This document shows positions 43,756-51,922 of a stretch of 64,000 nucleotides of DNA, piece by piece. Location: contig NZ_JALDAX010000017.1 of NCBI RefSeq assembly GCF_022698145.1, forward strand, positions 62,001-126,000. Reading direction: 5' to 3'. The translations under genes were made by a program, and so were the position numbers. This DNA is from Streptomyces spinosisporus (GTDB lineage: Bacteria; Actinomycetota; Actinomycetes; Streptomycetales; Streptomycetaceae). The notes under the pieces were generated by a model. It was not told the DNA's origin and did no database searches. It saw only the letters and a list, made by a program, of their open reading frames with translations. Positions within the stretch are counted from its first letter, which is position 1; each line of letters opens with the position of its first letter.

Positions 43756-43830
43756 CTATGCGGGGCGACGGCCGTGGTTGGAGCGGCCCTTCTTGACGCG
43801 CCACTTGCGTTTCCTGGTTTTCTTCGACAT
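43756..43830 (-). CDS. Probable 50S ribosomal protein bL37 (24 aa)
   Basis: A 24-codon frame from ATG 43830 to TAG 43756 encodes MSKKTRKRKWRVKKGRSNHG followed by RRPA. Size, extreme basicity and the C-terminal NHGRRP match bL37, the 24-residue mycobacterial large-subunit protein that ends in ANHGKRPNA. GAGGG lies three bases upstream of the ATG. Such a short frame would be missed by most gene finders. The match is from memory of the mycobacterial protein, and the Trp at position 10 is not in the version I recall. Confidence 0.6.
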   Translation of the reverse strand: MSKKTRKRKWRVKKGRSNHGRRPA

Positions 43831-43898
43831 GTCCCTCGTGCTTAACCGACCCGGGGCCGGCCGTCGAGGGGTCGCGCACGACAGTCACTCATAACCGG

Positions 43899-44402
43899 TC
43901 AGGCACGGCCGATGGGCGCCACGACCGCTTTCGTCAGGGTGGTGAGGTCGGCGGGGGCGAGCTCCACCTCCAGGCCGCGGCGGCCCGCCGAGACGCAGAT
44001 CGTGGCGTGGGCCGACGCCGAGGCGTCCAGGACGGTGGGCAGCCTCTTGCGCTGGCCCAGCGGGGAGATGCCGCCGCGGACGTAGCCCGTGGTGCGCTCG
44101 GCGAGGGCGGGGTCCGCCATCGCGGCACGCTTGCCGCCGACCGCCGCGGCCAGGGCCTTGAGGTCCAGCTGGCCCGCCACCGGGACCACGGCGACCGTCA
44201 GGGTGCCGTCCACGTCCGCCACGAGGGTCTTGAAGACCCGCTCCGGCGAGACACCCATCGCCTCCGCCGCCTCCTCGCCGTAGGAGGGGTGGGAGGGGTC
44301 GTGGTCGTAGGAGTGGAGGGTGTACGCGACGCCCGCGGCGGTCAGGGCCACCGTCGCGGGGGTGCCGCCGGACTGCTGCTGCTTCTTCGGCTTCTTCGCC
44401 AT
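43899..44402 (-). CDS. ybaK: YbaK-type Cys-tRNA(Pro)/Cys-tRNA(Cys) deacylase
   Basis: A 167-residue trans-editing enzyme that clears mischarged Cys-tRNA(Pro). The YbaK core is visible: HSYDHDPSHPSYGEEAAEAMG, VFKTLVADVDG, the GGKRAAMADPALAERTTGYV stretch (in parts) and GGISPLGQRKRLPTVLD. A Lys-rich N-terminal tail precedes the domain. ATG 44402 has AGGA about six bases upstream. It follows the LON-domain gene by seven bases on the same strand. Confidence 0.9.
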   Translation of the reverse strand: MAKKPKKQQQSGGTPATVALTAAGVAYTLHSYDHDPSHPSYGEEAAEAMGVSPERVFKTLVADVDGTLTVAVVPVAGQLDLKALAAAVGGKRAAMADPALAERTTGYVRGGISPLGQRKRLPTVLDASASAHATICVSAGRRGLEVELAPADLTTLTKAVVAPIGRA

Positions 44403-44409
44403 CCCGGTC

Positions 44410-45150
44410 CTAGTTGAGGCTCGTCGTGCCGCGCGTGAGGTCCGACGCCGGCAGTGACGGCAGATTACGGATGATGGCGGTCTCGGAGCGAAGGAGTTTC
44501 AGCTCGTCGCGCAGCCGGGACGCGGTGTCCGGGGCCTGGAGCAGACGCTGCTTGGTGGGGGTGTCCAGCATCATCGCCGCGGCCACCAGGTAGGAGACCA
44601 CGGACGGCTCGTCCGGGAGCTCGGCGCCGGTCGACAGCGAGCGCTCGCGGGCGCCCGCCAGGCGCTTCTGGTACTGGCGGAAGGCGCGCAGCACGCCCTC
44701 GGCCAGCGCCCCGGCCTCGTCGCCCGGATCCTCCGTCAGCTCCTCCAGGTCGGCCGTCAGAAAGGGGCCCGACGTGTCCACGGAGACCAGGCGGACCCGG
44801 TTCGTGCCCGTCGCCAGGACCTCGAAGGTGCCGTCCGCGCGCTCGCGGATCGTCGCGGCGTCCGCCACACAGCCCGTCGCGTGGAACGACTTCGCCGGGT
44901 CGGACCCGAAGCCGGCCGCGGGGCCGCGGTCGGGCAGCGCCGTGGGATCCGGCATGCCGGGCGCGCTCGGTGCCACCTCGTGGCCGTCACGGATCGCCAC
45001 GACGGCGAACCGGCGCGGTTCGTCCTCGGGTGTCTTGAGCAGCTCGCGCATCATGGCGCGATAGCGCTCCTCGAAGACGTTCAGCGGGAGCACGAGTCCC
45101 GGGAACAACACCGAGTTCAGGGGGAAGAGCGGGAGACGGACGGTGGTCAC
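44410..45150 (-). CDS. LON peptidase substrate-binding domain protein
   Basis: A 246-residue protein consisting of the Lon N-terminal (PUA-like) domain without protease or ATPase parts. The opening RLPLFPLNSVLFPGLVLPLN and ERYRAMMRE are typical, with an alpha-helical C-terminal half. GTG 45150 lies eight bases after TAGGCT, which overlaps the stop of the upstream gene. Bacterial stand-alone LON-domain proteins have no settled role. Confidence 0.87.
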   Translation of the reverse strand: MTTVRLPLFPLNSVLFPGLVLPLNVFEERYRAMMRELLKTPEDEPRRFAVVAIRDGHEVAPSAPGMPDPTALPDRGPAAGFGSDPAKSFHATGCVADAATIRERADGTFEVLATGTNRVRLVSVDTSGPFLTADLEELTEDPGDEAGALAEGVLRAFRQYQKRLAGARERSLSTGAELPDEPSVVSYLVAAAMMLDTPTKQRLLQAPDTASRLRDELKLLRSETAIIRNLPSLPASDLTRGTTSLN

Positions 45151-45161
45151 GGCGCAAAAGC

Positions 45162-46190
45162 CTAATGGTCGCCGGAGCCGGCGCGTCCGGCACGTTCACT
45201 CCGTGGATGCCGTGACGGGGCCGCGAACCCTGTGGCCCGGGCCAGGATCTCGCCGCGCACACTGAGGAACAGCGCCAGCGGGTCGTCCGACATCCGGTCC
45301 CAGGGGACGGACGTGGCGTACGGGCCGATCCGGTGGACCTCGGTCAGGGCCTCCTCCCAGCGTTCCAGGCGCACGAGGACGTACAGCAGCTTGTTGCGGA
45401 TCTCGGCGGGCCAGGGGTCGGCCGCCGGGAAGCGGGCGGACAGCGCGACGGCCCGGTCGGCCGCCGCGTCCAGCCGCTCGCGCGGCACCTCGGTGCCGGT
45501 GCCCTCGGTGAGACAGGCCAGGGCCGCCCGTGACGGCAGTGCCTGGATCAGGGAGTCGGGCAGGGCGTCCTGTGCGGCCCGGTCGGCGAAGTCGAAGCAC
45601 TCGCGGTACGAGCCCTGCCAGGACGTGGCCAGATAGCGCAGGGCCGCCACATGGCAGCCGTAGTGGTGCGGGGCGCGGCGCAGCGCCGCCTCCCAGAGCT
45701 CGCTGAAGTACTTGTGGCCGGCGCGTGCGCCGCGCGCGTGGTCCAGCGCGAGCCGCCACGGCACCGGGTCGCGGTCGTCGCCGCGCGCGGCCGCCGTGAT
45801 CAGCGGGCTCACCTCGCGCAGCAGTTCCGCCCGGTCGGGGGAGCGCCAAGCCTGGTCCACCGCGAGCTGCGCCCGGACCAGGAGCAGGTCGGGGTCGTGC
45901 GGGTCGGCGGCGGACCAGCTCTCCAGCCACTCCGGGCGGGCGGACGCGAAGGTCGCGAGGCGTCTCGCGCTGCGGTCGCGGATCTCCCAGTCGGCGGATC
46001 TGCGGGTGGCGGCCAGCAGGGCGGCGGCGGGGCCGTGTTCGCCGCGCGCGGCCGCGACCAGCGCGGAGCACAGACCGTCGTCGGGCGCGTCGAGCAGCAC
46101 CTCGTCGTCGGCGGGCAGTGGGGCGCCGGCGGGAGGCGGCGCGGTCCGGGAGGTGCGGGCCGCGCGGCTGAAGGGATGCAGCAGAGCCAT
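45162..46190 (-). CDS. Conserved helical (TPR-like) protein of unknown function
   Basis: A 342-residue soluble protein from ATG 46190, or 346 residues from ATG 46202; neither start has a clear ribosome-binding site. It is Ala/Leu/Arg-rich with repeated helical hairpins around WRLALDHARGARAGHKYFSELWEAA, EIRNKLLYVLVRLERWEEALTEV and similar stretches, which suggests a TPR-like solenoid. I recognise no catalytic motif. It lies 11 bases upstream of the LON-domain gene, so they may be co-transcribed. Confidence 0.65.
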   Translation of the reverse strand: MALLHPFSRAARTSRTAPPPAGAPLPADDEVLLDAPDDGLCSALVAAARGEHGPAAALLAATRRSADWEIRDRSARRLATFASARPEWLESWSAADPHDPDLLLVRAQLAVDQAWRSPDRAELLREVSPLITAAARGDDRDPVPWRLALDHARGARAGHKYFSELWEAALRRAPHHYGCHVAALRYLATSWQGSYRECFDFADRAAQDALPDSLIQALPSRAALACLTEGTGTEVPRERLDAAADRAVALSARFPAADPWPAEIRNKLLYVLVRLERWEEALTEVHRIGPYATSVPWDRMSDDPLALFLSVRGEILARATGFAAPSRHPRSERAGRAGSGDH

Positions 46191-46338
46191 GGTGCCGACC
46201 ATTGAAAGACCGCAGGTCACACCGGCGCCAGGGGCTCCACACAATCCACGGAAAGTTGTACGTCAATCGGTCAAGAGCGAGTAAAGGTCCACTGTTCAAC
46301 CACTGTCCCGCATCTGTGACCCCACGGGACACGGTGGA

Positions 46339-47916
46339 TCAATTCCGCCGCAGCAGTCGCGTGGCCCCCGCCGCCACCGTCGTGGCCAGGACCCAGCCCA
46401 GCAGGATCAGCGCCGCGGCCAGCCACTGCCAGCCGTCGTCCAGCCGCCAGGCGGAGGCCTGGCCCAGGTCGATGACCGGCAGCAGCAGGTCCAGCGCGAA
46501 CAGGGACGGATTCCAGGCCGGGTGCTGCGACGGCTGCACCGGCGGATGGCTCGCGTGTGCGAAGGCCAGCGAGCCCGCCGCCCACAGCACCGCCATCCAC
46601 ACCGCGGCCCGGCCCGGCCGGTACCCGTAGGCCACCGTCCAGTCCTGCACGTACCCCCAGAACTTCCCGGCCACCGGCAGGCTCTCGCGGCGCCTGCGCT
46701 GCTTGGCCAGCAGCACCTCGCGCGCGTCCTCGTCCTCGCCGCCGGCCCGCAGCACGGAGGCCAGGCGCTCGTACGGCTCCGGGTTGTACTCGGCGGTCGC
46801 CGCGGCCACCCACTCCAGCCGCTCGGTCAGCGGGAAGGGGCCCTGCGGCACCAGGTTCTCGTAGCTGAAGCCGCCCATGTGCAGATTGCCCGGGCCCGGC
46901 CAGGCGCTCGCCCGGTCGATCAGATTGACGATCCGCGCGCCGGACAGGACCACCTTGCCGCGCTGCGGCCGCTCCCCGAGAAAACGCAGCTCGGGCGTCT
47001 GCACCCGGCGCAGCGACAGCTCCTGGTCGTCGGTGAAGGCGAACCGGGCCCGCTCCAGGTCGACCGCGTCCCCGAACCGGCCGTCGTCCAGGCGCACCCC
47101 GCCCCGGCACTCGAACCGCTGGATGCGCGTCCCGCGCGCGGGGGTCGCACCGCTCGTCATGGCGGCGCCGACGCCCGCCGGGGTGAGGTACAGCGTGCGC
47201 TCGACGGTCAGCTGGGGCGCGTTCAGCGCGAGCCGGGAGTGGGGGTTGTCCAGCCGGGCGCCGCGCAGGCTCAGCGTGACGCCGATGTTGGCGCTGCGCA
47301 GGCTCAGCTCGCCGTGCGACTCCAGCAGCTCGGCCTGCAGGTCCTGGCCCACGGTCATGCCGTCACCGGCGATCGAACGGCCGCTGCGGTCGCGGTGCAC
47401 GATCGCCTGGTTGAGCATCAGGTCCGTGCCGATGTGCGCGTCGGTCAGCCGGATGCCGCCCAGGAAGCGGCAGCGCGGCAGATGCAGATCGCCCTCGGTG
47501 TGGACCCGGGCCGCCTCCAGCCGGGGCACCGAGCAGTCCACCATGCGCAGCGTGGTGAAGCGGGCCTCCGGCAGCAGCACGTCCCGCTCGAAGCGGCAGC
47601 CGCGCATCTCGACGTACGGCACGACCGTGCCGCCGGCCAGGTCCAGGCTGCCGCTGATCTGCACCCCGCGCAGCTTGAGAGAGGAGACCCGGCCGGCCAG
47701 CGCGGGCGGCCCGTCGAGCAGCAGCCAGCACACGATGCGGGCCCGCACCGTCCGCTCGGGCCCCCATGGATGCCCGCCGTGCGGATCGTCGACGACCGGG
47801 TCCCCGCTGCTGAGGTCGTACACGGTGCCGTTGCGAAAGGCCTGCCACATGCCGGCCTCGGCGGCGGTCAGATCGTCCGGCAGGTCTCCGGCGCGCAGGC
47901 CGGCCCCTTCGGTCAC
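46339..47916 (-). CDS. Membrane-anchored beta-helix protein (annotated elsewhere as oxidoreductase)
   Basis: A 525-residue protein. Residues about 55-330 are built of short repeats (SLDLAGGTVVPYVEMRGCRF, DLHLPRCRFLGGIRLTDAHI and so on) predicting a right-handed beta helix of bactofilin or pentapeptide type. Three hydrophobic segments near the C-terminus (about 425-445, 465-480, 495-515) anchor it. No cofactor motif supports the 'oxidoreductase' name I recall for relatives. GTG 47916 has TGGAGGAG three bases upstream. Divergent from hisD. Confidence 0.7.
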   Translation of the reverse strand: MTEGAGLRAGDLPDDLTAAEAGMWQAFRNGTVYDLSSGDPVVDDPHGGHPWGPERTVRARIVCWLLLDGPPALAGRVSSLKLRGVQISGSLDLAGGTVVPYVEMRGCRFERDVLLPEARFTTLRMVDCSVPRLEAARVHTEGDLHLPRCRFLGGIRLTDAHIGTDLMLNQAIVHRDRSGRSIAGDGMTVGQDLQAELLESHGELSLRSANIGVTLSLRGARLDNPHSRLALNAPQLTVERTLYLTPAGVGAAMTSGATPARGTRIQRFECRGGVRLDDGRFGDAVDLERARFAFTDDQELSLRRVQTPELRFLGERPQRGKVVLSGARIVNLIDRASAWPGPGNLHMGGFSYENLVPQGPFPLTERLEWVAAATAEYNPEPYERLASVLRAGGEDEDAREVLLAKQRRRRESLPVAGKFWGYVQDWTVAYGYRPGRAAVWMAVLWAAGSLAFAHASHPPVQPSQHPAWNPSLFALDLLLPVIDLGQASAWRLDDGWQWLAAALILLGWVLATTVAAGATRLLRRN

Positions 47917-48010
47917 TTACTCCTCCAGTGCTGTGCTCGCACAACCGTTCATGCCCGCTGAGTAACATCCGAAGCACAGGACGTGAAGGCGATCTTCCGG
48001 GTTCCCCGCG

Positions 48011-48042
48011 CGTTCTGTATCAGCCATTGATACGCGCGAACG
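48011..48042. repeat. Nested inverted repeat upstream of hisD
   Basis: GTATCA (48017-48022) pairs with TGATAC (48028-48033) across five bases, flanked by CGTTC (48011-48015) and GAACG (48038-48042). It lies 32 bases upstream of the hisD start, a good place for a repressor operator of the his operon. The sequence contains no His-rich leader peptide. Confidence 0.4.
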
Positions 48043-48074
48043 ACGCCTGACCCGGGTCTGAGAGAATTGGGTAC

Positions 48075-49400
48075 GTGATCTCCCGAATCGATCTGCGCGG
48101 CGACGCCCTTCCCGAGGGCCCCGCCCTGCGCGACCTGCTGCCCCGAGCCGACTTCGACGTTGCGGCCGCCCTGGAGAAGGTGCGTCCGATCTGCGAGGCC
48201 GTGCATCATCGGGGCGACGCGGCGCTGATCGACTTCGCCGAGAAGTTCGACGGCGTCCGGCTCGACCAGGTGAGGGTGCCCGCCGAGGCGCTGACGAAGG
48301 CCCTCGACGAGCTCGACCCGGCCGTGCGCGCCGCCCTGGAGGAGTCCATCCGGCGCGCCCGTCTCGTCCACCGCGAGCAGCGGCGTACGACACACACGAC
48401 GCAGGTCGTGCCCGGCGGCACCGTCACCGAGAAGTGGGTGCCGGTCGAGCGGGTCGGGCTGTACGCGCCGGGCGGCCGGTCCGTCTACCCCTCCTCCGTG
48501 ATCATGAACGCCGTGCCCGCGCAGGAGGCCGGCGTCGAGTCCATCGCCCTCGCCTCCCCGGCACAGGCCGAGTTCGACGGCCTGCCGCACCCGACGATCC
48601 TCGCCGCCTGCGCTTTGCTCGGCGTCGACGAGGTGTACGCGGCCGGGGGCGCCACGGCCGTCGCGATGTTCGCGCACGGCACCGAGTCCTGCCCGCCCGC
48701 CACCATGGTCACCGGCCCCGGCAACATCTGGGTCGCCGCCGCCAAGCGCTACTTCACGGGCAGGATCGGCATCGATGCCGAGGCGGGCCCGACCGAGATC
48801 GCGATCCTCGCGGACGACACGGCCGACCCGGTGCACGTCGCCTCCGACCTGATCAGCCAGGCCGAGCACGACCCGCTGGCCGCCGCCGTCCTGGTCACCG
48901 ACTCCGTCGCGCTCGCGGACGCGGTCGAGAAGGAGCTGGAGCCGCAGGTCGCGGCCACCAAGCACATCGAGGACCGGATCCGCCCCGCGCTCGCGGGCCG
49001 CCAGTCCGCGATCGTCCTGGTCGACGGCGTGGAGGAGGGCCTCAGGGTCGTCGACGCGTACGGTGCCGAGCACCTGGAGATCCAGACCGCCGACGCCGCC
49101 GCCGTCGCGGACCGTGTGAAGAACGCGGGCGCGATCTTCGTCGGCCCCTGGGCGCCGGTCTCCCTCGGCGACTACGCGGCCGGCTCCAACCACGTGCTCC
49201 CGACCGGCGGCTGCGCCTGCCACTCCTCGGGCCTGTCCGTGCAGTCCTTCCTGCGCGGCATCCACATCGTCGACTACGGCAAGGACGCGCTGGCCGAGGT
49301 CGCGCATCACGTGGTCACGCTGGCGGAGGCGGAGGACCTGCCCGCGCACGGCGCGGCGATCAAGGCACGGTTCGGGTGGAAGGTTCCGGAAGGCAAGTGA
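48075..49400 (+). CDS. hisD: Histidinol dehydrogenase
   Basis: A 441-residue zinc- and NAD-dependent enzyme catalysing the last two steps of histidine synthesis. Family motifs: ERVGLYAPGGRSVYPSSVI, YAAGGATAVAMFAHGTESC, GPGNIWVAAAKRY and the zinc-site region DLISQAEHDPLA, with GSNHVLPTGG near the C-terminus. GTG 48075 is seven bases after GAGAAT with no ribosome-binding site, so a leaderless start is likely. First gene of the his operon; its stop overlaps the hisC start. Confidence 0.96.
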   Translation: MISRIDLRGDALPEGPALRDLLPRADFDVAAALEKVRPICEAVHHRGDAALIDFAEKFDGVRLDQVRVPAEALTKALDELDPAVRAALEESIRRARLVHREQRRTTHTTQVVPGGTVTEKWVPVERVGLYAPGGRSVYPSSVIMNAVPAQEAGVESIALASPAQAEFDGLPHPTILAACALLGVDEVYAAGGATAVAMFAHGTESCPPATMVTGPGNIWVAAAKRYFTGRIGIDAEAGPTEIAILADDTADPVHVASDLISQAEHDPLAAAVLVTDSVALADAVEKELEPQVAATKHIEDRIRPALAGRQSAIVLVDGVEEGLRVVDAYGAEHLEIQTADAAAVADRVKNAGAIFVGPWAPVSLGDYAAGSNHVLPTGGCACHSSGLSVQSFLRGIHIVDYGKDALAEVAHHVVTLAEAEDLPAHGAAIKARFGWKVPEGK

Positions 49401-50530
49401 CAGGCAACCCCGCTGCGTCCCGCTGGGACGAGCTCCCCATCCGCGACGAGCTGCGCGGCAAGTCCCCCTACGGCGCGCCCCAGTTGGACGTGCCCGTACG
49501 ACTGAACACGAACGAGAACCCCTACCCGCTGCCCGAGCCGCTGGTCGAGCGCATCGCCGAGCGGGTGCGCGAGGCGGCCCGCCACCTCAACCGCTACCCG
49601 GACCGGGACGCGGTCGAACTGCGCACCCGGCTCGCCGAGTATCTGACGGACACCTCAGGACATGAGGTCGGCCTCGCCAACGTCTGGGCCGCCAACGGCT
49701 CCAACGAGGTCATCCAGCAGCTGCTGCAGACCTTCGGCGGACCGGGCCGTACGGCGATCGGCTTCGAGCCGTCGTACTCGATGCACGCGCTCATCGCGCG
49801 CGGCACCGGCACGGGCTGGATCTCCGGCCCGCGCGGCGCGGACTTCACGATCGACCTCCCGGCGGCCGAGCGCTGGATCGCCGAGAACAGGCCGGACGTC
49901 GTCTTCGTCACGACCCCCAACAACCCCACGGGCAACGCGGTCCCGCGCGAGACGGTCCTCGCGCTGTACGAGGCCGCGCAGGCGGCGGGGCCGTCCATGG
50001 TGATCGTGGACGAGGCGTACATCGAGTTCAGCCACGGCGACTCGCTGCTGCCGCTGATCGAGGGGCGGCCGCATCTCGTCGTCTCCCGGACGATGTCGAA
50101 GGCGTTCGGCGCGGCCGGTCTGCGCCTCGGCTATCTCGCCGCGCACCCGGCCGTCGTCGAAGCCGTCCAGCTCGTACGGCTGCCGTACCACCTCTCGGCG
50201 GTCACCCAGGCGACCGCGCTGGCCGCCCTGGAGCACACCGACACGCTGCTCGGTTACGTCGAGCAGCTGAAGTCGGAGCGGGACCGGCTGGTCGCCGAGC
50301 TGCGCGCGGCCGGATACGAGGTCGTCGAGTCCGACGCGAACTTCGTGCAGTTCGGCAGGTTCGACGACGAGGGCGGCTCGCACGCGGCCTGGCAGAAGAT
50401 CCTCGACCGGGGCGTCCTGGTCCGGGACAACGGCATCCCGGGGTGGCTGCGGGTCAGCGCCGGAACCCCGGCGGAGAACGACGCGTTCCTCGACGCGGTA
50501 CGTGAGTTGAAGAAGGAGCAGAGTTCATGA
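49397..50530 (+). CDS. hisC: Histidinol-phosphate aminotransferase
   Basis: A 377-residue PLP enzyme transferring an amino group to imidazole-acetol phosphate. NTNENPYPLPEP, NGSNEVIQQLLQTFG, TPNNPTGNAV, DEAYIEF and the PLP-lysine segment SRTMSKAFGAAGLRLGY are typical. GTG 49397 overlaps the hisD stop; hisB overlaps its own stop. No separate ribosome-binding site is evident, so translation is coupled. Confidence 0.95.
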   Translation: MTGNPAASRWDELPIRDELRGKSPYGAPQLDVPVRLNTNENPYPLPEPLVERIAERVREAARHLNRYPDRDAVELRTRLAEYLTDTSGHEVGLANVWAANGSNEVIQQLLQTFGGPGRTAIGFEPSYSMHALIARGTGTGWISGPRGADFTIDLPAAERWIAENRPDVVFVTTPNNPTGNAVPRETVLALYEAAQAAGPSMVIVDEAYIEFSHGDSLLPLIEGRPHLVVSRTMSKAFGAAGLRLGYLAAHPAVVEAVQLVRLPYHLSAVTQATALAALEHTDTLLGYVEQLKSERDRLVAELRAAGYEVVESDANFVQFGRFDDEGGSHAAWQKILDRGVLVRDNGIPGWLRVSAGTPAENDAFLDAVRELKKEQSS

Positions 50531-51120
50531 GCCGCGTAGGACGCGTGGAACGGGTCACCAGGGAGACCTCGGTGCTCGTCGAGATCGATCTCGACGGGTC
50601 CGGAAAGGTCGATGTGTCGACAGGCGTCGGCTTCTACGACCACATGCTCGACCAGCTCGGCCGGCACGGTCTGTTCGACCTCACCGTGAAGACCGAGGGC
50701 GACCTGCACATCGACTCCCACCACACCATCGAGGACACCGCCCTCGCACTCGGCGCCGCCTTCAAGCAGGCGCTCGGGGACAAGGTGGGCATCTACCGCT
50801 TCGGCAACTGCACGGTCCCGCTGGATGAATCCCTCGCCCAGGTCACCGTCGACCTCTCCGGCCGCCCCTACCTCGTGCACACCGAGCCCGAGAACATGGC
50901 GCCGATGATCGGCGAGTACGACACGACGATGACCCGGCACATCCTGGAGTCCTTCGTCGCCCAGGCCCAGATCGCCCTGCACGTGCACGTGCCGTACGGA
51001 CGCAACGCGCACCACATCGTGGAGTGCCAGTTCAAGGCGCTCGCGCGGGCCCTGCGCTACGCCAGCGAGCGCGACCCGCGCGCGGCCGGCATCCTCCCCT
51101 CCACGAAGGGCGCGCTGTGA
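50527..51120 (+). CDS. hisB: Imidazoleglycerol-phosphate dehydratase
   Basis: A 197-residue monofunctional dehydratase (no fused phosphatase). The manganese-binding repeats GVGFYDHMLDQLGRHG / DSHHTIEDTALALG and AQIALHVHVPYGRNAHHIVE are intact, with EESLAQ-type SLAQVTVDLSGRPYLV between. ATG 50527 overlaps the hisC stop and follows GAAGAAGGAGCAGAG. The small membrane gene begins within its stop. Confidence 0.96.
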   Translation: MSRVGRVERVTRETSVLVEIDLDGSGKVDVSTGVGFYDHMLDQLGRHGLFDLTVKTEGDLHIDSHHTIEDTALALGAAFKQALGDKVGIYRFGNCTVPLDESLAQVTVDLSGRPYLVHTEPENMAPMIGEYDTTMTRHILESFVAQAQIALHVHVPYGRNAHHIVECQFKALARALRYASERDPRAAGILPSTKGAL

Positions 51121-51281
51121 ACGGCCTGTCGACCATCCTGATCGTCGTCGGCCTCTTCCTGGTCGGCGGCATCATCTCCTTCGCCAAGCAGCAGATGCCG
51201 AGGCAGCTGATCGTGCTGCTGTCGATCGGAGCCGCGATGTGCCTGGTCGCCGGCGTGATGAGGCTGGAGGTGTGGAATTGA
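51117..51281 (+). CDS. Small membrane protein inside the his operon (54 aa)
   Basis: GTG 51117 overlaps the hisB stop; TGA 51279-51281 overlaps the hisH TTG. The 54 residues form two hydrophobic segments (ILIVVGLFLVGGIISFA and LIVLLSIGAAMCLVAGVM) with a short basic link (KQQMPRQ), a two-helix hairpin. Both overlaps argue that it is translated. I recall a small membrane protein at this place in other Streptomyces. No function is known. Confidence 0.75.
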   Translation: MNGLSTILIVVGLFLVGGIISFAKQQMPRQLIVLLSIGAAMCLVAGVMRLEVWN

Positions 51282-51919
51282 GCGCGCCCAAGAAGGTCGT
51301 CGTCTTCGACTACGGCTTCGGGAACGTGAGGTCCGCCGAGCGTGCCGTCGCACGCACGGGCGCGGACGTCGAGATCACCCGTGACTTCGACACGGCCATG
51401 AACGCCGACGGCCTGCTCGTGCCGGGCGTCGGCGCCTTCGCCTCCTGCATGCGGGGCCTGAGGGAGGCGCGCGGCGACTGGATCGTCGACCGCAGACTGT
51501 CCGGCGGCCGCCCGGTCATGGGCATCTGCGTCGGCATGCAGATCCTCTTCGCACGCGGCATCGAGCACGGCGTGGAGACCGAGGGCCTGGGCGAGTGGCC
51601 CGGCTCGGTCGAGCCGCTGCAGGCCGAGATCGTGCCCCACATGGGCTGGAACACCGTCGAGGCACCGGCCGACACCGAGCTGTTCGCCGGCCTGGACGCG
51701 GACGCGCGCTTCTACTTCGTGCACTCCTACGCCGTCCACGACTGGTCGCTGGAGACGCACAACCCGTCGATGAAGGCGCCCAAGGTGACCTGGTCGACGC
51801 ACGGCAAGCCCTTCGTGGCGGCCGTCGAGAACGGCGCCCTGTGGGCCACGCAGTTCCACCCCGAGAAGTCCGGCGACGCCGGCGCGCAGCTGCTCACCAA
51901 CTGGATCGGAACCCTGTAG
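51278..51919 (+). CDS. hisH: Imidazole glycerol phosphate synthase, glutaminase subunit
   Basis: A 213-residue class I amidotransferase that feeds ammonia to HisF. The oxyanion region PGVGAF, the nucleophile Cys84 in MGICVGMQ, and the His/Glu of QFHPEKS are present. Start TTG 51278 has GGAGG seven bases upstream; an in-frame GTG at 51272 is too close to that site. The TTG overlaps the stop of the small membrane gene. Confidence 0.95.
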   Translation: MSAPKKVVVFDYGFGNVRSAERAVARTGADVEITRDFDTAMNADGLLVPGVGAFASCMRGLREARGDWIVDRRLSGGRPVMGICVGMQILFARGIEHGVETEGLGEWPGSVEPLQAEIVPHMGWNTVEAPADTELFAGLDADARFYFVHSYAVHDWSLETHNPSMKAPKVTWSTHGKPFVAAVENGALWATQFHPEKSGDAGAQLLTNWIGTL

Positions 51920-51922
51920 ACC

